Assembly (NCBI GenBank): GCA_963829505.1
Contig: CAWHIL010000004.1
Location: 496,001-560,000, forward strand
Length of the DNA stretch: 64,000 nt
Direction: 5' to 3'
Source of the DNA: Roseiarcus sp963829505
GTDB taxonomy: Bacteria; Pseudomonadota; Alphaproteobacteria; Rhizobiales; Beijerinckiaceae
Of the stretch, positions 53,702 to 61,977 are shown in pieces. Every line of letters begins with the position of its first letter. Position 1 is the first letter of the stretch. A program made the translations under genes and the position numbers. The notes under the pieces were generated by a model. The model had not been told where the DNA came from. It did no database searches and worked only from the letters and a program-made list of their open reading frames with translations.

Positions 53702-53860
53702 ATGCCGATCGAAGATCCGAACCGAGTCTGGCCTACCGGCCTGACGCTCGAGGAGTCGAGGGAGCTGCACAAGCACGTCATCGATGGCGCGCGTGTGTTC
53801 TTCGTCATCGCCCTCTTCGCGCATCTCCTGGCGTACGTCTACTCACCCTGGCTGCACTGA
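53702..53860 (+). CDS. pucB: Light-harvesting 2 beta subunit
   Basis: 52 residues: MPIEDPNRVWPTGLTLEESR, then one membrane helix with the B850 histidine in FAHLLAYVYSPWLH. The N-terminal VWPTGLT and ELHKHVIDGARVF segments are LH2-beta type (as in Rhodopseudomonas), not LH1. Of three in-frame ATGs the one at 53702 is chosen because AAGGA lies 9 bases upstream and the length matches the family. Confidence 0.93.
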   Translation: MPIEDPNRVWPTGLTLEESRELHKHVIDGARVFFVIALFAHLLAYVYSPWLH

Positions 53861-53872
53861 GGGGAGTAAGTC

Positions 53873-54232
53873 ATGAACCAATGGCAAATCTGGACGGTCG
53901 TGAAGCCGACCGTCGGGCTGCCGCTGCTGCTTGGCAGCGTCGCCGGGACATCCCTGCTTCTCCACTACGCCATCCTGTCGCATACCTCCTGGTATCCGGC
54001 GTATTGGGAAGGCGGACACAAGCACATGGCCGAGGCTTCGGGGGCGGCCATCACGGCCGCCCAGACCCCGCCCGCCTTCACCGTCAGCGTCGCGCCCGCC
54101 GCGGCCGCCGGCGACAAGGGCGGGAGCTCGTTCGTCGTCACGGTGACGCCGACCGGGTCCGCGGCCGCTTCCGCCCCTGTGACGATCGGAGACGCCTCGG
54201 CGCCTCCGCCGTTGAAATCGTCGCAGAACTGA
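53873..54232 (+). CDS. pucA: Light-harvesting 2 alpha subunit with long C-terminal extension
   Basis: 119 residues, about twice the usual 53-60. Residues 1-50 are a canonical LH2 alpha: MNQWQIWTVVKPTVGLPLL, membrane helix with B850 ligand H31, then W40, Y44 and W45 as in B800-850 complexes. From about residue 55 a periplasmic Ala/Pro/Thr/Val-rich tail follows, with a two-copy motif (AFTVSVAPAAAAGDK and SFVVTVTPTGSAAAS). The frame is unbroken with GGGGAG 7 bases before the ATG, so the tail is translated. Rubrivivax LH2 alpha also has an Ala/Pro-rich extension, from memory. Confidence 0.92.
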   Translation: MNQWQIWTVVKPTVGLPLLLGSVAGTSLLLHYAILSHTSWYPAYWEGGHKHMAEASGAAITAAQTPPAFTVSVAPAAAAGDKGGSSFVVTVTPTGSAAASAPVTIGDASAPPPLKSSQN

Positions 54233-54244
54233 CGAGGCCGCCGT

Positions 54245-54341
54245 CGCCGGCGAAGCGCCGGGAGAGCGCCGTCCGAAAGGCGCTCTTCGCCGGCGATGCC
54301 TGAACGCCGCTCGCCGCCGCATTTTTTGCGACGGCGGGCGA
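54245..54341 (+). terminator. Two stem-loops between pucA and pucC
   Basis: First hairpin: outer arms CGCCGGCGA (54245-54253) / TCGCCGGCG (54287-54295) and inner AGAGCGCC / GGCGCTCT (54263-54270 / 54279-54286). Second: TCGCCGCCGC (54311-54320) / GCGACGGCGGGCGA (54328-54341) around a T6 loop. In other puc operons such hairpins protect the abundant pucBA message and limit read-through into pucC; the same is inferred here. Confidence 0.6.
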
Positions 54342-54387
54342 CGCGGACGCCCATGAGACGCCCACGACATGACGCCTTGAGCTCACG

Positions 54388-55776
54388 ATGAACGGTCTCA
54401 GTCAGAGAGCGATGACCGCCTGGATCAGGCTGGGGCCGCGCTTTCTTCCCTTCGCCGACGCCGCCACGCCGGACCTGCCGCTGTCGCGGCTCATGCGGCT
54501 TTCGCTGTTCCAGGTCACGGTCGGCATGGCGCTCGTCCTCATGATCGGGACGCTGAACCGCGTCATGATCGTCGAATTGGAAGTTCCGGCGTCGCTCGTC
54601 GGCGTCATGATCTCGTTGCCTCTCATTTTCGCTCCGTTCCGGGCGCTGATCGGCTTCCGCTCCGACATGCATCAGTCCGCGCTCGGCTGGAAACGCGTCC
54701 CCTTCATGTATCGGGGGACGATGATCCAGTTCGGCGGCCTGGCGATCATGCCGTTCGCGCTGCTCGTGCTTGCGCGCCAGGGCGAGGCGGTTCACGCGCC
54801 GCTCTTTATCGGCTATCTCGGCGCCGCGGCCGCCTTCCTTCTCGTCGGCGCCGGCCTGCACACCGTCCAGACAGTCGGGCTCGCGCTCGCGACCGATCTC
54901 GCCCCCGCCGAGTCGCAGCCCAAGGTGGTCGGGCTCATGTACGTCATGCTGCTTCTCGGCATGATCGTGAGCGCGCTCGGCTTCGGCTGGTTCCTCGCCG
55001 ACTTCACGCCCGGCCGGCTCGTCCAGGTGATCCAGGCCGCGGCCGTCCTGACGATCGCGCTCAACGCCGTCTCGCTCTGGAAGCAGGAAACGCGAGCCCA
55101 AGCGCGCAAGACCCAGGCGCGCGCGCGCGAGCCGGGTTTCGCCGAATCCTGGGAAAGCTTCACGTCCGGCGAGCGCGTCATCCGCCGGCTCGTCGCCGTC
55201 GGCCTCGGCACGATGGCCTTCAGCATGGAGGACGTGCTGCTCGAGCCCTACGGCGGGCAGGTGCTCGGCCTGGCGGTCGGCGACACCACCAAGCTCACCG
55301 CGGCGCTCGCCGTCGGCGGCCTCATCGGCTTCTGGCTCGCCTCGCGCGTCTTGAGCCGCGGCGCGGATCCGTTCCGCATGGCGAGCTTCGGCGCGCTCGT
55401 CGGCGTCCCTGCATTCTGTCTCGTGATCCTTGCAGGCCCCGCGCTGTCGACGTGGCTCTTCGGGCTTGGGGCCACGGGGATCGGCTTCGGGGCGGGGCTC
55501 TTCGGCCATGGCACCCTGACGGCCACCATGAACCTCGCCCCCAAAGGGCAGTCGGGCCTGGCGCTCGGCGCCTGGGGCGCGGTGCAGGCCTCGGCGGCGG
55601 GCCTTGCGATCGCGCTCGGCGGCGTTATTCGCAACTCGGTCGCCAGCGCCGTCTCGGGAACCGCGTTCGGCGCGGCCGCCGCCTACGATATCGTGTATAC
55701 GATCGAGATCGTCCTGTTGCTCGCGACGCTCGTCCTGATGTCGCCTCTCATCAAGAGGGGTGAGGCCTATGCGTGA
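54388..55776 (+). CDS. pucC: LH2 assembly protein PucC
   Basis: 462 residues, 12 predicted membrane helices, closely similar in layout to LhaA (LGPRFLPFADAATPDLPLSRLMRLSLFQVTVGMALVL; GLHTVQTVGLALATDLAP; LEPYGGQVLGLAVGDTTKLTAALAVG). Needed for LH2 assembly, probably delivering bacteriochlorophyll. Directly follows pucBA. Confidence 0.95.
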   Translation: MNGLSQRAMTAWIRLGPRFLPFADAATPDLPLSRLMRLSLFQVTVGMALVLMIGTLNRVMIVELEVPASLVGVMISLPLIFAPFRALIGFRSDMHQSALGWKRVPFMYRGTMIQFGGLAIMPFALLVLARQGEAVHAPLFIGYLGAAAAFLLVGAGLHTVQTVGLALATDLAPAESQPKVVGLMYVMLLLGMIVSALGFGWFLADFTPGRLVQVIQAAAVLTIALNAVSLWKQETRAQARKTQARAREPGFAESWESFTSGERVIRRLVAVGLGTMAFSMEDVLLEPYGGQVLGLAVGDTTKLTAALAVGGLIGFWLASRVLSRGADPFRMASFGALVGVPAFCLVILAGPALSTWLFGLGATGIGFGAGLFGHGTLTATMNLAPKGQSGLALGAWGAVQASAAGLAIALGGVIRNSVASAVSGTAFGAAAAYDIVYTIEIVLLLATLVLMSPLIKRGEAYA

Positions 55777-55836
55777 GCAGCGCCGAGATGAAGCCGGACC
55801 GCCGCCGTCCGGCGCAGAGCCAGGAAAGAGGGCGCC

Positions 55837-56484
55837 ATGACAACGACCATCACCCGCCTTTACGCGACGAAAGCCGAAGCGGACGCAGCGATCGCGGACC
55901 TGAGGGAGCACGGCTTTTCGGCCGACGAGATTTTTGTCATCAGTCCTCCTTCCGCGCCTCTCTCCGCGCCCGCTTCCGCCCAGGAAGCGACCCCCGCCGC
56001 GCCGGTTACGACCCCCGCCGCCGACAACCAGGGCGTCGTCGACGAGATCGCGGCCAGGATCGCGCGCGGCTTCATTCTCAAGCGCCATGCGGCCGTGTAC
56101 GCGAAGAAGGTGGCCGAGGGCGCCGTGCTTCTCACCGTCTACGCCCCGTCAGGCTCGGGCTACATGGCGACGGCGCTGCTCGATCGCCACAACCCCATCG
56201 ACTCGGGCGTCGCGAGCACGTTCAAGCGTCCGCCGAAGTACGACGAGTCCGCGCCGGTGTCGTCGGCGTTCTGGATGCCGGTGCATGCCGCGGACCCGAC
56301 GCCGTTCGCCACGTTCTGGAGCCTGCCGACGCTCCTCGCCTCGGCCGCGCCGCTCTCCGAATGGCTCGGCTACAGCACACACGGCGGCTCGCGCGCGCCG
56401 CTCTCGACGCTTCTCGGTCTGCCGGTGCTGACGGAGAAGAAGGCCGACATGTCGTCGAGCTTCGGACTGCCGCTGACGATGTGA
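55837..56484 (+). CDS. Unknown protein after pucC with N-terminal stress-protein-like fold
   Basis: 215 residues, soluble. Residues 1-40 (TRLYATKAEADAAIADLREHGFSADEIFVIS) look like the alpha/beta module of GSP17M/YflT-type proteins; residues 65-125 repeat a similar alpha/beta pattern (GFILKRHAAVYAKKVAEGAVLLTVYA). The C-terminus has recurring leucine-proline motifs (FWSLPTL, LLGLPVL, SFGLPLTM). It is 60 bp after pucC in the same direction, so a role linked to antenna expression or assembly is possible. No named family assigned. Confidence 0.7.
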   Translation: MTTTITRLYATKAEADAAIADLREHGFSADEIFVISPPSAPLSAPASAQEATPAAPVTTPAADNQGVVDEIAARIARGFILKRHAAVYAKKVAEGAVLLTVYAPSGSGYMATALLDRHNPIDSGVASTFKRPPKYDESAPVSSAFWMPVHAADPTPFATFWSLPTLLASAAPLSEWLGYSTHGGSRAPLSTLLGLPVLTEKKADMSSSFGLPLTM

Positions 56485-56562
56485 GACGAGGGCAGGCCGG
56501 CTGCGGCCAGGCCGGCGTCAGGCTGGTCGGCGTCGCCTCGGCCGCGAGGACCCGAGAAAGAC

Positions 56563-56649
56563 TGGTGCGGTCAAGAGGACTCGAACCTCCACTCCGGTTA
56601 AAGAACTAGCACCTCAAGCTAGCGCGTCTACCAATTCCGCCATGACCGC
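56563..56649 (-). tRNA. tRNA-Leu (GAG)
   Basis: Minus strand folds as a class II leucine tRNA: acceptor GCGGTCA / TGACCGC, D-arm with GGCGGAATTGGTAGACGC, anticodon arm CTAG-CTTGAGG-CTAG (anticodon GAG), long variable arm, T-arm GAGG-TTCGAGT-CCTC, and encoded CCA at 56563-56565. It marks the boundary between the PGC and unrelated genes. Confidence 0.95.
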
Positions 56650-56784
56650 ACGGGGACCCCGCGCCTTGGAACGACACAGCGCGGGGACGGAGAGGGGCGT
56701 CGTCTAGCAAAACCGATCCGGCGTGACAAGCGCGATGGCGACGCAGGAAGGTGGCCAGCGCTTTCGTGGCGAGAGCAGGCCTTC

Positions 56785-56885
56785 CCCTCGTCCTGAGAAG
56801 CCCGCGGAGCGGGCGTCTCGAAGGACGTACATGCGGCATCCTTCGAGACGCGTCGCCTCACGGCGCCGCTCCTTGAGGATGAGGG
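56785..56885. repeat. Palindromic repeat family A, intergenic copy
   Basis: CCCTCGTCCTGAGAAGC...GTCTCGAAGGACG and inverted CATCCTTCGAGACGC...GCTCCTTGAGGATGAGGG, about 101 bp, less perfect than the intragenic copies. It lies 14 bp downstream of the MHS transporter stop. Confidence 0.85.
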
Positions 56886-56899
56886 CGGCGGAGCCGTCC

Positions 56900-58198
56900 T
56901 CACAAAGTCCGCGCCGCGCCTCTCGTTTCCGGCATGGCGAGGATCGCGAGGAAGCTGATCGCGGCGGCGACTGCAATGTAATAGCCGACCCAGGCGACGC
57001 CGCCCGTCTGCTCGAGCACCTGCGCAAGCGAAGGCGCGAACGAGGCGCCGAGAATGCCGCCGAGATTGTAGGCGCTGGCCGCGCCCGTATAGCGCACTTC
57101 GACGGGAAAGAGCTCCGGCAGGAGCGCGCCCAGGGGGGCGAAGCTGAGCCCCATCGTTCCGAGAGCGGCGCAAAGGAATGCGAGCGCCCCCGCTTCGCCC
57201 GCCGCGAGAAGCGCCGGCATCGCGAGGCCGACCGCCGCCGCGATCAGCGAGGCGGCAAGCAGCACGGGCCTTCGGCCGATGCGGTCCGCGAGCCCCGCCG
57301 ATATCGGCGTCGCGACCGCCATGCAGACGACCGCCACGCACAGAAGCTCGAGGAAACGCGCGCGCGGAATGCCGAGCGTCTTCACGCCGTAGCCGAGAGC
57401 GTAGACCGTGGCGATGTAGAAAAGCGCATAGCAGACGACGATGGCGAGCGATCCCAACACGAGCGGCTTCAGATGCCGGCTCAGAACGACGGCGAGCGGC
57501 GCCTCGACCCGAACGCCGCTTTCGAGCGCCGCGCGGAAGGCCGGCGTCTCCTCGAGCGACGCGCGCACGACGAGGCCGACCGCGACGAGCGCGGCGCTCG
57601 CGAGGAACGGCACGCGCCACGCCCAGTCGGCGAAAGCCTGCTCGCCGAACGCCAGGAGGAGGCCGAGATAGAGGGCGGTCGCGATGAAGAAGCCTATCGG
57701 CGGCCCAAGCTGCGGGAACATGCCGAACCACGCGCGCCGGCCCGCGGGCGCGTTCTCGACTGCGACCAGCGCCGCGCCTCCCCATTCGCCGCCAAGGCCG
57801 ACGCCCTGCAGGAAGCGTAAGCCCGCGAGCATCCAGGGCGCCGCTACGCCAGCCGTCGCGTACCCCGGGAGTACGCCGATCAGCGCGGTTGCGAGCCCCA
57901 TCGTCAGCATGGTCATGACCAGCGTCGCCTTGCGCCCGATCCGGTCGCCGAGATGGCCGAACAGGAAAGAGCCCACGGGACGGGCGAGAAAGGCGAGGCC
58001 GAAGGTGAGGTAGGCGTTCAGCGTCTGCGTCTCGGGGGCAGACTTCGGGAAGAACATCGGGCCGAACACGAGCGCCGCCGCTGTGCCGAAGATATAGAAG
58101 TCGTAAAATTCGATCGTCGTGCCGACGAGGCTCGCGAGCACGATCTGGCTGAGCCGGGCGCGCTTGGCCGTCACGGGCGCTTCCTCGAAGGTCGTCAT
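56900..58198 (-). CDS. MFS transporter, metabolite:H+ symporter (MHS) family
   Basis: 432 residues, 12 predicted membrane helices. The MHS signatures are clear: VLASLVGTTIEFYDFYIFGTAAALVF, GHLGDRIGRKATLV between helices 2 and 3, and RFLQGVGLGGEWGGAAL. Relatives carry dicarboxylates, citrate, proline/betaine or shikimate; the substrate cannot be read here. Start ATG 58198. Confidence 0.88.
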   Translation of the reverse strand: MTTFEEAPVTAKRARLSQIVLASLVGTTIEFYDFYIFGTAAALVFGPMFFPKSAPETQTLNAYLTFGLAFLARPVGSFLFGHLGDRIGRKATLVMTMLTMGLATALIGVLPGYATAGVAAPWMLAGLRFLQGVGLGGEWGGAALVAVENAPAGRRAWFGMFPQLGPPIGFFIATALYLGLLLAFGEQAFADWAWRVPFLASAALVAVGLVVRASLEETPAFRAALESGVRVEAPLAVVLSRHLKPLVLGSLAIVVCYALFYIATVYALGYGVKTLGIPRARFLELLCVAVVCMAVATPISAGLADRIGRRPVLLAASLIAAAVGLAMPALLAAGEAGALAFLCAALGTMGLSFAPLGALLPELFPVEVRYTGAASAYNLGGILGASFAPSLAQVLEQTGGVAWVGYYIAVAAAISFLAILAMPETRGAARTL

Positions 58199-58287
58199 CT
58201 TGTCACCCGGGCAGGTTTCATCGCGCCATGTCCTTATGCCGCCGCGCCGTCGCCATCACGAGCCTTTTCGTCCCAAGGCGGCCTGCC

Positions 58288-58737
58288 TCACTGCCTCACG
58301 CCGGTCCGCATTGCGGCGGCGAACTTGCCCATGAGCCGCGTCAGTTCCGTAACCTCGGCGGACGGCCAGTCGGAGAAAATCGCCCGGAACATCCTCTCGC
58401 GCGCGGCGTCGATCCGCTCGCTCATCGCCTTGCCTTCGGCGGTGACGATGGCGCGCCGGGTTCGACGGTCGTCGAGGCTCTCGATTCGCCGGATGAGATT
58501 CAGGCTTTCGAGCCTGGCGAGCTGGCGGCTGACGGTCGTGTGGTCGCGGTTGACGCCATCGGCGAGTTCGACGACGCCGATCGGGCCGAACCGCTCGATG
58601 CCGATCAGCAGCGGAAAGAGCGCGCGATCGAGCCGGACGCCGGCCGCCGCGATCAGCGCTTCGTCGCGCTGCGGCTCGTTAAGGACGCCGACGATTTCCA
58701 GGAGCGCCATGTGCAGCGCGCGGTGCTCGGCGCTCAT
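58288..58737 (-). CDS. MarR-family transcriptional regulator
   Basis: 149 residues from ATG 58737. The winged-helix core (IGVVELADGVNRDHTTVSRQLARLESLNLIRRIESLDDRRTRRAIVTAEG) is typical MarR. It is divergent from a quinone-reductase-like gene with a dyad operator between them, so it is probably the ligand-responsive repressor of that gene and itself. Confidence 0.88.
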   Translation of the reverse strand: MSAEHRALHMALLEIVGVLNEPQRDEALIAAAGVRLDRALFPLLIGIERFGPIGVVELADGVNRDHTTVSRQLARLESLNLIRRIESLDDRRTRRAIVTAEGKAMSERIDAARERMFRAIFSDWPSAEVTELTRLMGKFAAAMRTGVRQ

Positions 58738-58760
58738 ATGTGTATTTTGCACGTTTTTTC

Positions 58761-58807
58761 TTGACGTCATCGAGGCGCTCGCGTATCCCGTGCATCATAC
58801 ACGGATA
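58761..58807 (+). promoter_or_regulatory. Promoter and dyad operator for the MarR/quinone-reductase pair
   Basis: -35 TTGACG (58761-58766), 17 bp, -10-like TATCCC (58784-58789). The -10 lies in an imperfect dyad TATCCCGTG ... CACGGATA (58784-58807), a plausible MarR operator placed for repression. Confidence 0.55.
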
Positions 58808-58832
58808 TACCTCCCGCGAAAGGACAGGAAAG

Positions 58833-59783
58833 ATGAAAGCCGCCGTCGTCTCCGGCCCCGGACGGGGCCCCGCCTACGCCGATTTTGTCGAGCCGGTCGC
58901 AGCCAGCGGCGAGGAACGCGTCGAAGTGACGGCCGCCGCGCTGACCCAGCTTGCGCGCGGCCGTGCGTCGGGCGCGCATTATTCCTCCTCGGCCGCCTAT
59001 CCGTTCGTGGCCGGGGTCGACGGCGTCGGGAGGCTGGCCAATGGAGCGCGCGTCTATTTCCTGCTGCCGCGCGCGCCGTTCGGCGCCTTCGCGGAACGGA
59101 CCGTCGTCGGCGCCCGGCAATGCCTGCCCGTTCCCGACGATCTCGACGACGTGACGGCGGCGGCGATCGCCAATCCCGGCATGTCGTCCTGGGCGGCGCT
59201 GACCGAGCGTGCCCGCCTCGAGGCGGGCGAGACGGTGCTCGTTAACGGCGCGACCGGGACGTCCGGGCGGCTCGCCTTGCAGATCGCCAGGCATCTTGGC
59301 GCGAAGCGCGTGATCGCGACGGGCCGCAACCGCCAGGCGCTCGCCGAACTCTCCGCCCTCGGCGCCGACCAGACGATTGCGCTCGGCGAAGACGACGCCA
59401 CGCTCGAGGAAAGCTTCGGCCGCGCCTTCGCAGGCCAGGTCGACGTCGTGCTCGACTATCTGTGGGGCAAGAGCGCGGAGCTCATGCTTTCGGCGGCGGC
59501 GAAGGCCGCGCCCAAGACAGAGCGGCTGCGCTTCGTGCAGATCGGCTCGGCAGCAGGCGGGACGATCGCCCTTCGCGCCGACGCGCTGCGCTCGACGCCG
59601 ACCGAGATCATGGGCAGCGGGCTCGGCAGCGTGCCCGGCCCACGCCTCTTCGCGGCGATCGCCGGGGTGTTGGCGGCGGCGAAGCCCGCAGGACTCAAGG
59701 TCACGGCCAGAACCGTCCCGCTCGCCGAAGTCGAGAGCGCGTGGAGCGGCGGCGACGCCCGGCGGCTGGTGTTCACGCCGTAG
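58833..59783 (+). CDS. Zinc-free quinone oxidoreductase-like MDR protein
   Basis: 316 residues of the medium-chain dehydrogenase/reductase superfamily: GroES-like N-domain without the zinc-binding cysteines (YPFVAGVDGVGRLANGARVYFLLP), then a NADPH Rossmann fold (ETVLVNGATGTSGRLALQIARHLGAKRVIATGRN). It probably reduces quinones or enones. MarR control from the divergent gene suggests induction by such compounds. Confidence 0.85.
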   Translation: MKAAVVSGPGRGPAYADFVEPVAASGEERVEVTAAALTQLARGRASGAHYSSSAAYPFVAGVDGVGRLANGARVYFLLPRAPFGAFAERTVVGARQCLPVPDDLDDVTAAAIANPGMSSWAALTERARLEAGETVLVNGATGTSGRLALQIARHLGAKRVIATGRNRQALAELSALGADQTIALGEDDATLEESFGRAFAGQVDVVLDYLWGKSAELMLSAAAKAAPKTERLRFVQIGSAAGGTIALRADALRSTPTEIMGSGLGSVPGPRLFAAIAGVLAAAKPAGLKVTARTVPLAEVESAWSGGDARRLVFTP

Positions 59784-59831
59784 CGCTGGTTCGGCCGCAT
59801 GCACAGCGTGGCGCGACCTACGCCGACGCGT

Positions 59832-59957
59832 CCCTTCTCCCCGCTCTATGCGGGGAGAAGGTTAGGATGAGGGGCCGGGTGATCAGCCATTGCGGCCAAT
59901 CCCCTCGCCCCTCACCCCGGCCCTCTCCCCGCTCGCGTTCGCTCGCGGGGAGAGGGA
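59832..59957. repeat. Palindromic repeat family B, inverted pair
   Basis: A unit CCCTTCTCCCCGC / GCGGGGAGAAGG with tail TTAGGATGAGGGGC faces an inverted unit with tail GCCCCTCACCCCGGCC and hairpin CTCTCCCCGCTCGC / GCGAGCGGGGAGAGGG. Same organisation as the pair at 11052-11170. It lies between convergent genes and may act as a bidirectional terminator. Confidence 0.8.
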
Positions 59958-59993
59958 GAGATCCGGCCCATTTCAAGCACCGCGCCGCTCCGT

Positions 59994-61262
59994 TCAGCCG
60001 CCCGCCCGCGCGAGATCGACGACGAAGCGGCTGCCGCCGCCGGGCTCTTCTTCGCACACGACCCGGCCCCCGTGGCGCTCGGCGATCTGGCGCACGAGCG
60101 AGAGGCCGAGGCCCCAGCCGCCGGACGATTCGCCACGGCCGGCGGGGCGGTAGAACGGCTCGAACACCCGCTCGCGCTCGTCTGCCGCGATGCCGTCGCC
60201 GTGGTCGCTGACCGTCACCCGCGCCCCGCTCCCGGCGCCCTCGACCGAAATGAGGACGGGCGGGCGTCCATGTTTGACCGCGTTCTCAAGAAGGTTGCGG
60301 ATCATGCGGCGGAGCAGCGTCGCCTCGCCTTCGACCTCGACCGGCGCGCCGCTGTCCGCGAGGCTCGCCGCGCCCGGTTCCAGACGCGCGGCCTCCTCCG
60401 CCGCGAGCGCCGTCAGATCGACGCGCACGCCGGACGCGCCACGTCCGCGATCGTATTCGAGGCGGCTCGCGAGCAGGATCTCGTCGACCAGACCGTCGCT
60501 CTCGGCGAGATTGCGCTTGATCTCCGCGAGGAGGCTGGCGTTCGGCTTTTCCAGCCAGAGCTCGATCGCCATCCTGAGGCGGGCGAGCGGCGAGCGCAAT
60601 TCGTGGCTGGCGTTGGCGAGGAGCGCCTTCTGCGAGACGAGCAGGTCCTCGACCCGGCCAGCCGCGACGTTGAAGGCGCGCGCGACGACGGCGACCTCGT
60701 CGTCGCCGGCGTCGTCCACGCGCAGCGCGAGCTCCCCCGCGCCCCAGCGCTCGACGCCGGTCCTCAATCCCTCGAGTCGGCGGGTGAGGCGCGTCGTCAG
60801 TGGATAGGCGGCGAGCGCGCCGCCGCCTGTGACCAGTAGAACGAGAAAAAGAAGCCTGAGCGCGGGGCGGGGCCACGGCGGCTTCAGCCGCGCCAGCACC
60901 GTGCGCCCGTCGGGCAGGTCGATGCGGACGATCCGCCGCGCGCCGAGGCGCTCGCCAACGCCAGCGCCGAACGGGATCGGCGGCCCCTCGGCGATCACGA
61001 GCGCACGGCGCGCGTCGTAGACCGAGATGTCGGCCTCCATCTCGGCGCCAAGCTGCTTCGTCGCGGCGGCGATCGCGCCCGGGGGATCGTCGCGTTGCGG
61101 GATGAACCCCTGGCCAATCTCGATGTGGGTCGGCCCCCAGCGCGGCCGGCCGCTCTCGCCGAGGAGCGACATCAAAACGCCCATCAGCACCGCGACCGCG
61201 GCGAGGCTCGCGAGCAGCGTCAGATAGATCTTCCAGAACAGGCGCCGCTGCGAGACGATCAT
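59994..61262 (-). CDS. Sensor histidine kinase (CpxA/EnvZ-like)
   Basis: 422 residues: N-terminal membrane helix (about 9-33), periplasmic domain (~35-130), second helix (LRLLFLVLLVTGGGALAAYPLT), HAMP, H-box ASHELRSPLARLR, N-box NLLENAVKHG, G-boxes DHGDGIAADER and GGWGLGLSLV. Overlaps its response-regulator gene by ATGA. The Spy/CpxP-like gene upstream suggests envelope or metal stress sensing. Confidence 0.93.
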   Translation of the reverse strand: MIVSQRRLFWKIYLTLLASLAAVAVLMGVLMSLLGESGRPRWGPTHIEIGQGFIPQRDDPPGAIAAATKQLGAEMEADISVYDARRALVIAEGPPIPFGAGVGERLGARRIVRIDLPDGRTVLARLKPPWPRPALRLLFLVLLVTGGGALAAYPLTTRLTRRLEGLRTGVERWGAGELALRVDDAGDDEVAVVARAFNVAAGRVEDLLVSQKALLANASHELRSPLARLRMAIELWLEKPNASLLAEIKRNLAESDGLVDEILLASRLEYDRGRGASGVRVDLTALAAEEAARLEPGAASLADSGAPVEVEGEATLLRRMIRNLLENAVKHGRPPVLISVEGAGSGARVTVSDHGDGIAADERERVFEPFYRPAGRGESSGGWGLGLSLVRQIAERHGGRVVCEEEPGGGSRFVVDLARAGG

Positions 61263-61960
61263 GTCTCGCCGTCCTGCTTCCTCGCAAATACGTAGCCCGC
61301 GCCGCGCACCGTGATGATGCGCCGCGGATGCTTCGGGTCGTCCTCGATCAGCGCGCGCAGGCGCGAGATGTGGACGTCGACTGTGCGGTCGGCGGCCTCG
61401 AGGTCGTCGCCATTGACGAGGTCCATGAGCCGTTCGCGGCTGAGCACACGGCCGGCGTTCTCGGCGAGCGCGACGACCAGGTCGAACTGATGGCTGGTCA
61501 GCGCCTTGTCCTCGCCGCCGACGCTGAGGCGCCGCGACTCGCGGTCGATCTCGAGGCGACCGAAACGCAGCGTCCCCGCCGCTCCCGGTCCACCTTCGCC
61601 GCGGCGGCGCATGATGGCGCGCAGGCGCGCCAGAAGCTCGCGGGGATTGAAGGGTTTCGGCAGATAGTCGTCGGCCCCGAGCTCGAGACCGACGATGCGG
61701 TCCGTCTCGTCGCCGCGCGCGGTCAGCATCAGGATCGGCGTCGCGGAGCGGGCGCGGATCCTGCGGCAGAGCTCGAACCCGTCGATGTCGGGCAGCATCA
61801 CGTCGAGGATGACGGCGTCGAAGCTTCCGCGCTCGAGCGCCGCGAGACCCTGCCTTCCCGTCAGGCTGCGTTCGACGGAAAGCCCCGCGGCGCCGAGATA
61901 GTCGCTAACCATCGCGGCGAGGCGGGCGTCGTCGTCAATGATGAGAAGCCGCTCCGCCAT
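61259..61960 (-). CDS. OmpR-family response regulator
   Basis: 233 residues from ATG 61960. Receiver domain with acidic pocket LLIIDDDARL, phospho-acceptor in VILDVMLPDIDG and the conserved lysine in PKPFNPRELLARL; C-terminal winged HTH (TLRFGRLEIDRESRRLSV ... ISRLRALIEDDPKHPRRIITVRGAGYVF). Partner of the kinase at 59994-61262. Confidence 0.95.
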   Translation of the reverse strand: MAERLLIIDDDARLAAMVSDYLGAAGLSVERSLTGRQGLAALERGSFDAVILDVMLPDIDGFELCRRIRARSATPILMLTARGDETDRIVGLELGADDYLPKPFNPRELLARLRAIMRRRGEGGPGAAGTLRFGRLEIDRESRRLSVGGEDKALTSHQFDLVVALAENAGRVLSRERLMDLVNGDDLEAADRTVDVHISRLRALIEDDPKHPRRIITVRGAGYVFARKQDGET

Positions 61961-61977
61961 GCCGCTGCTATGAGTCT

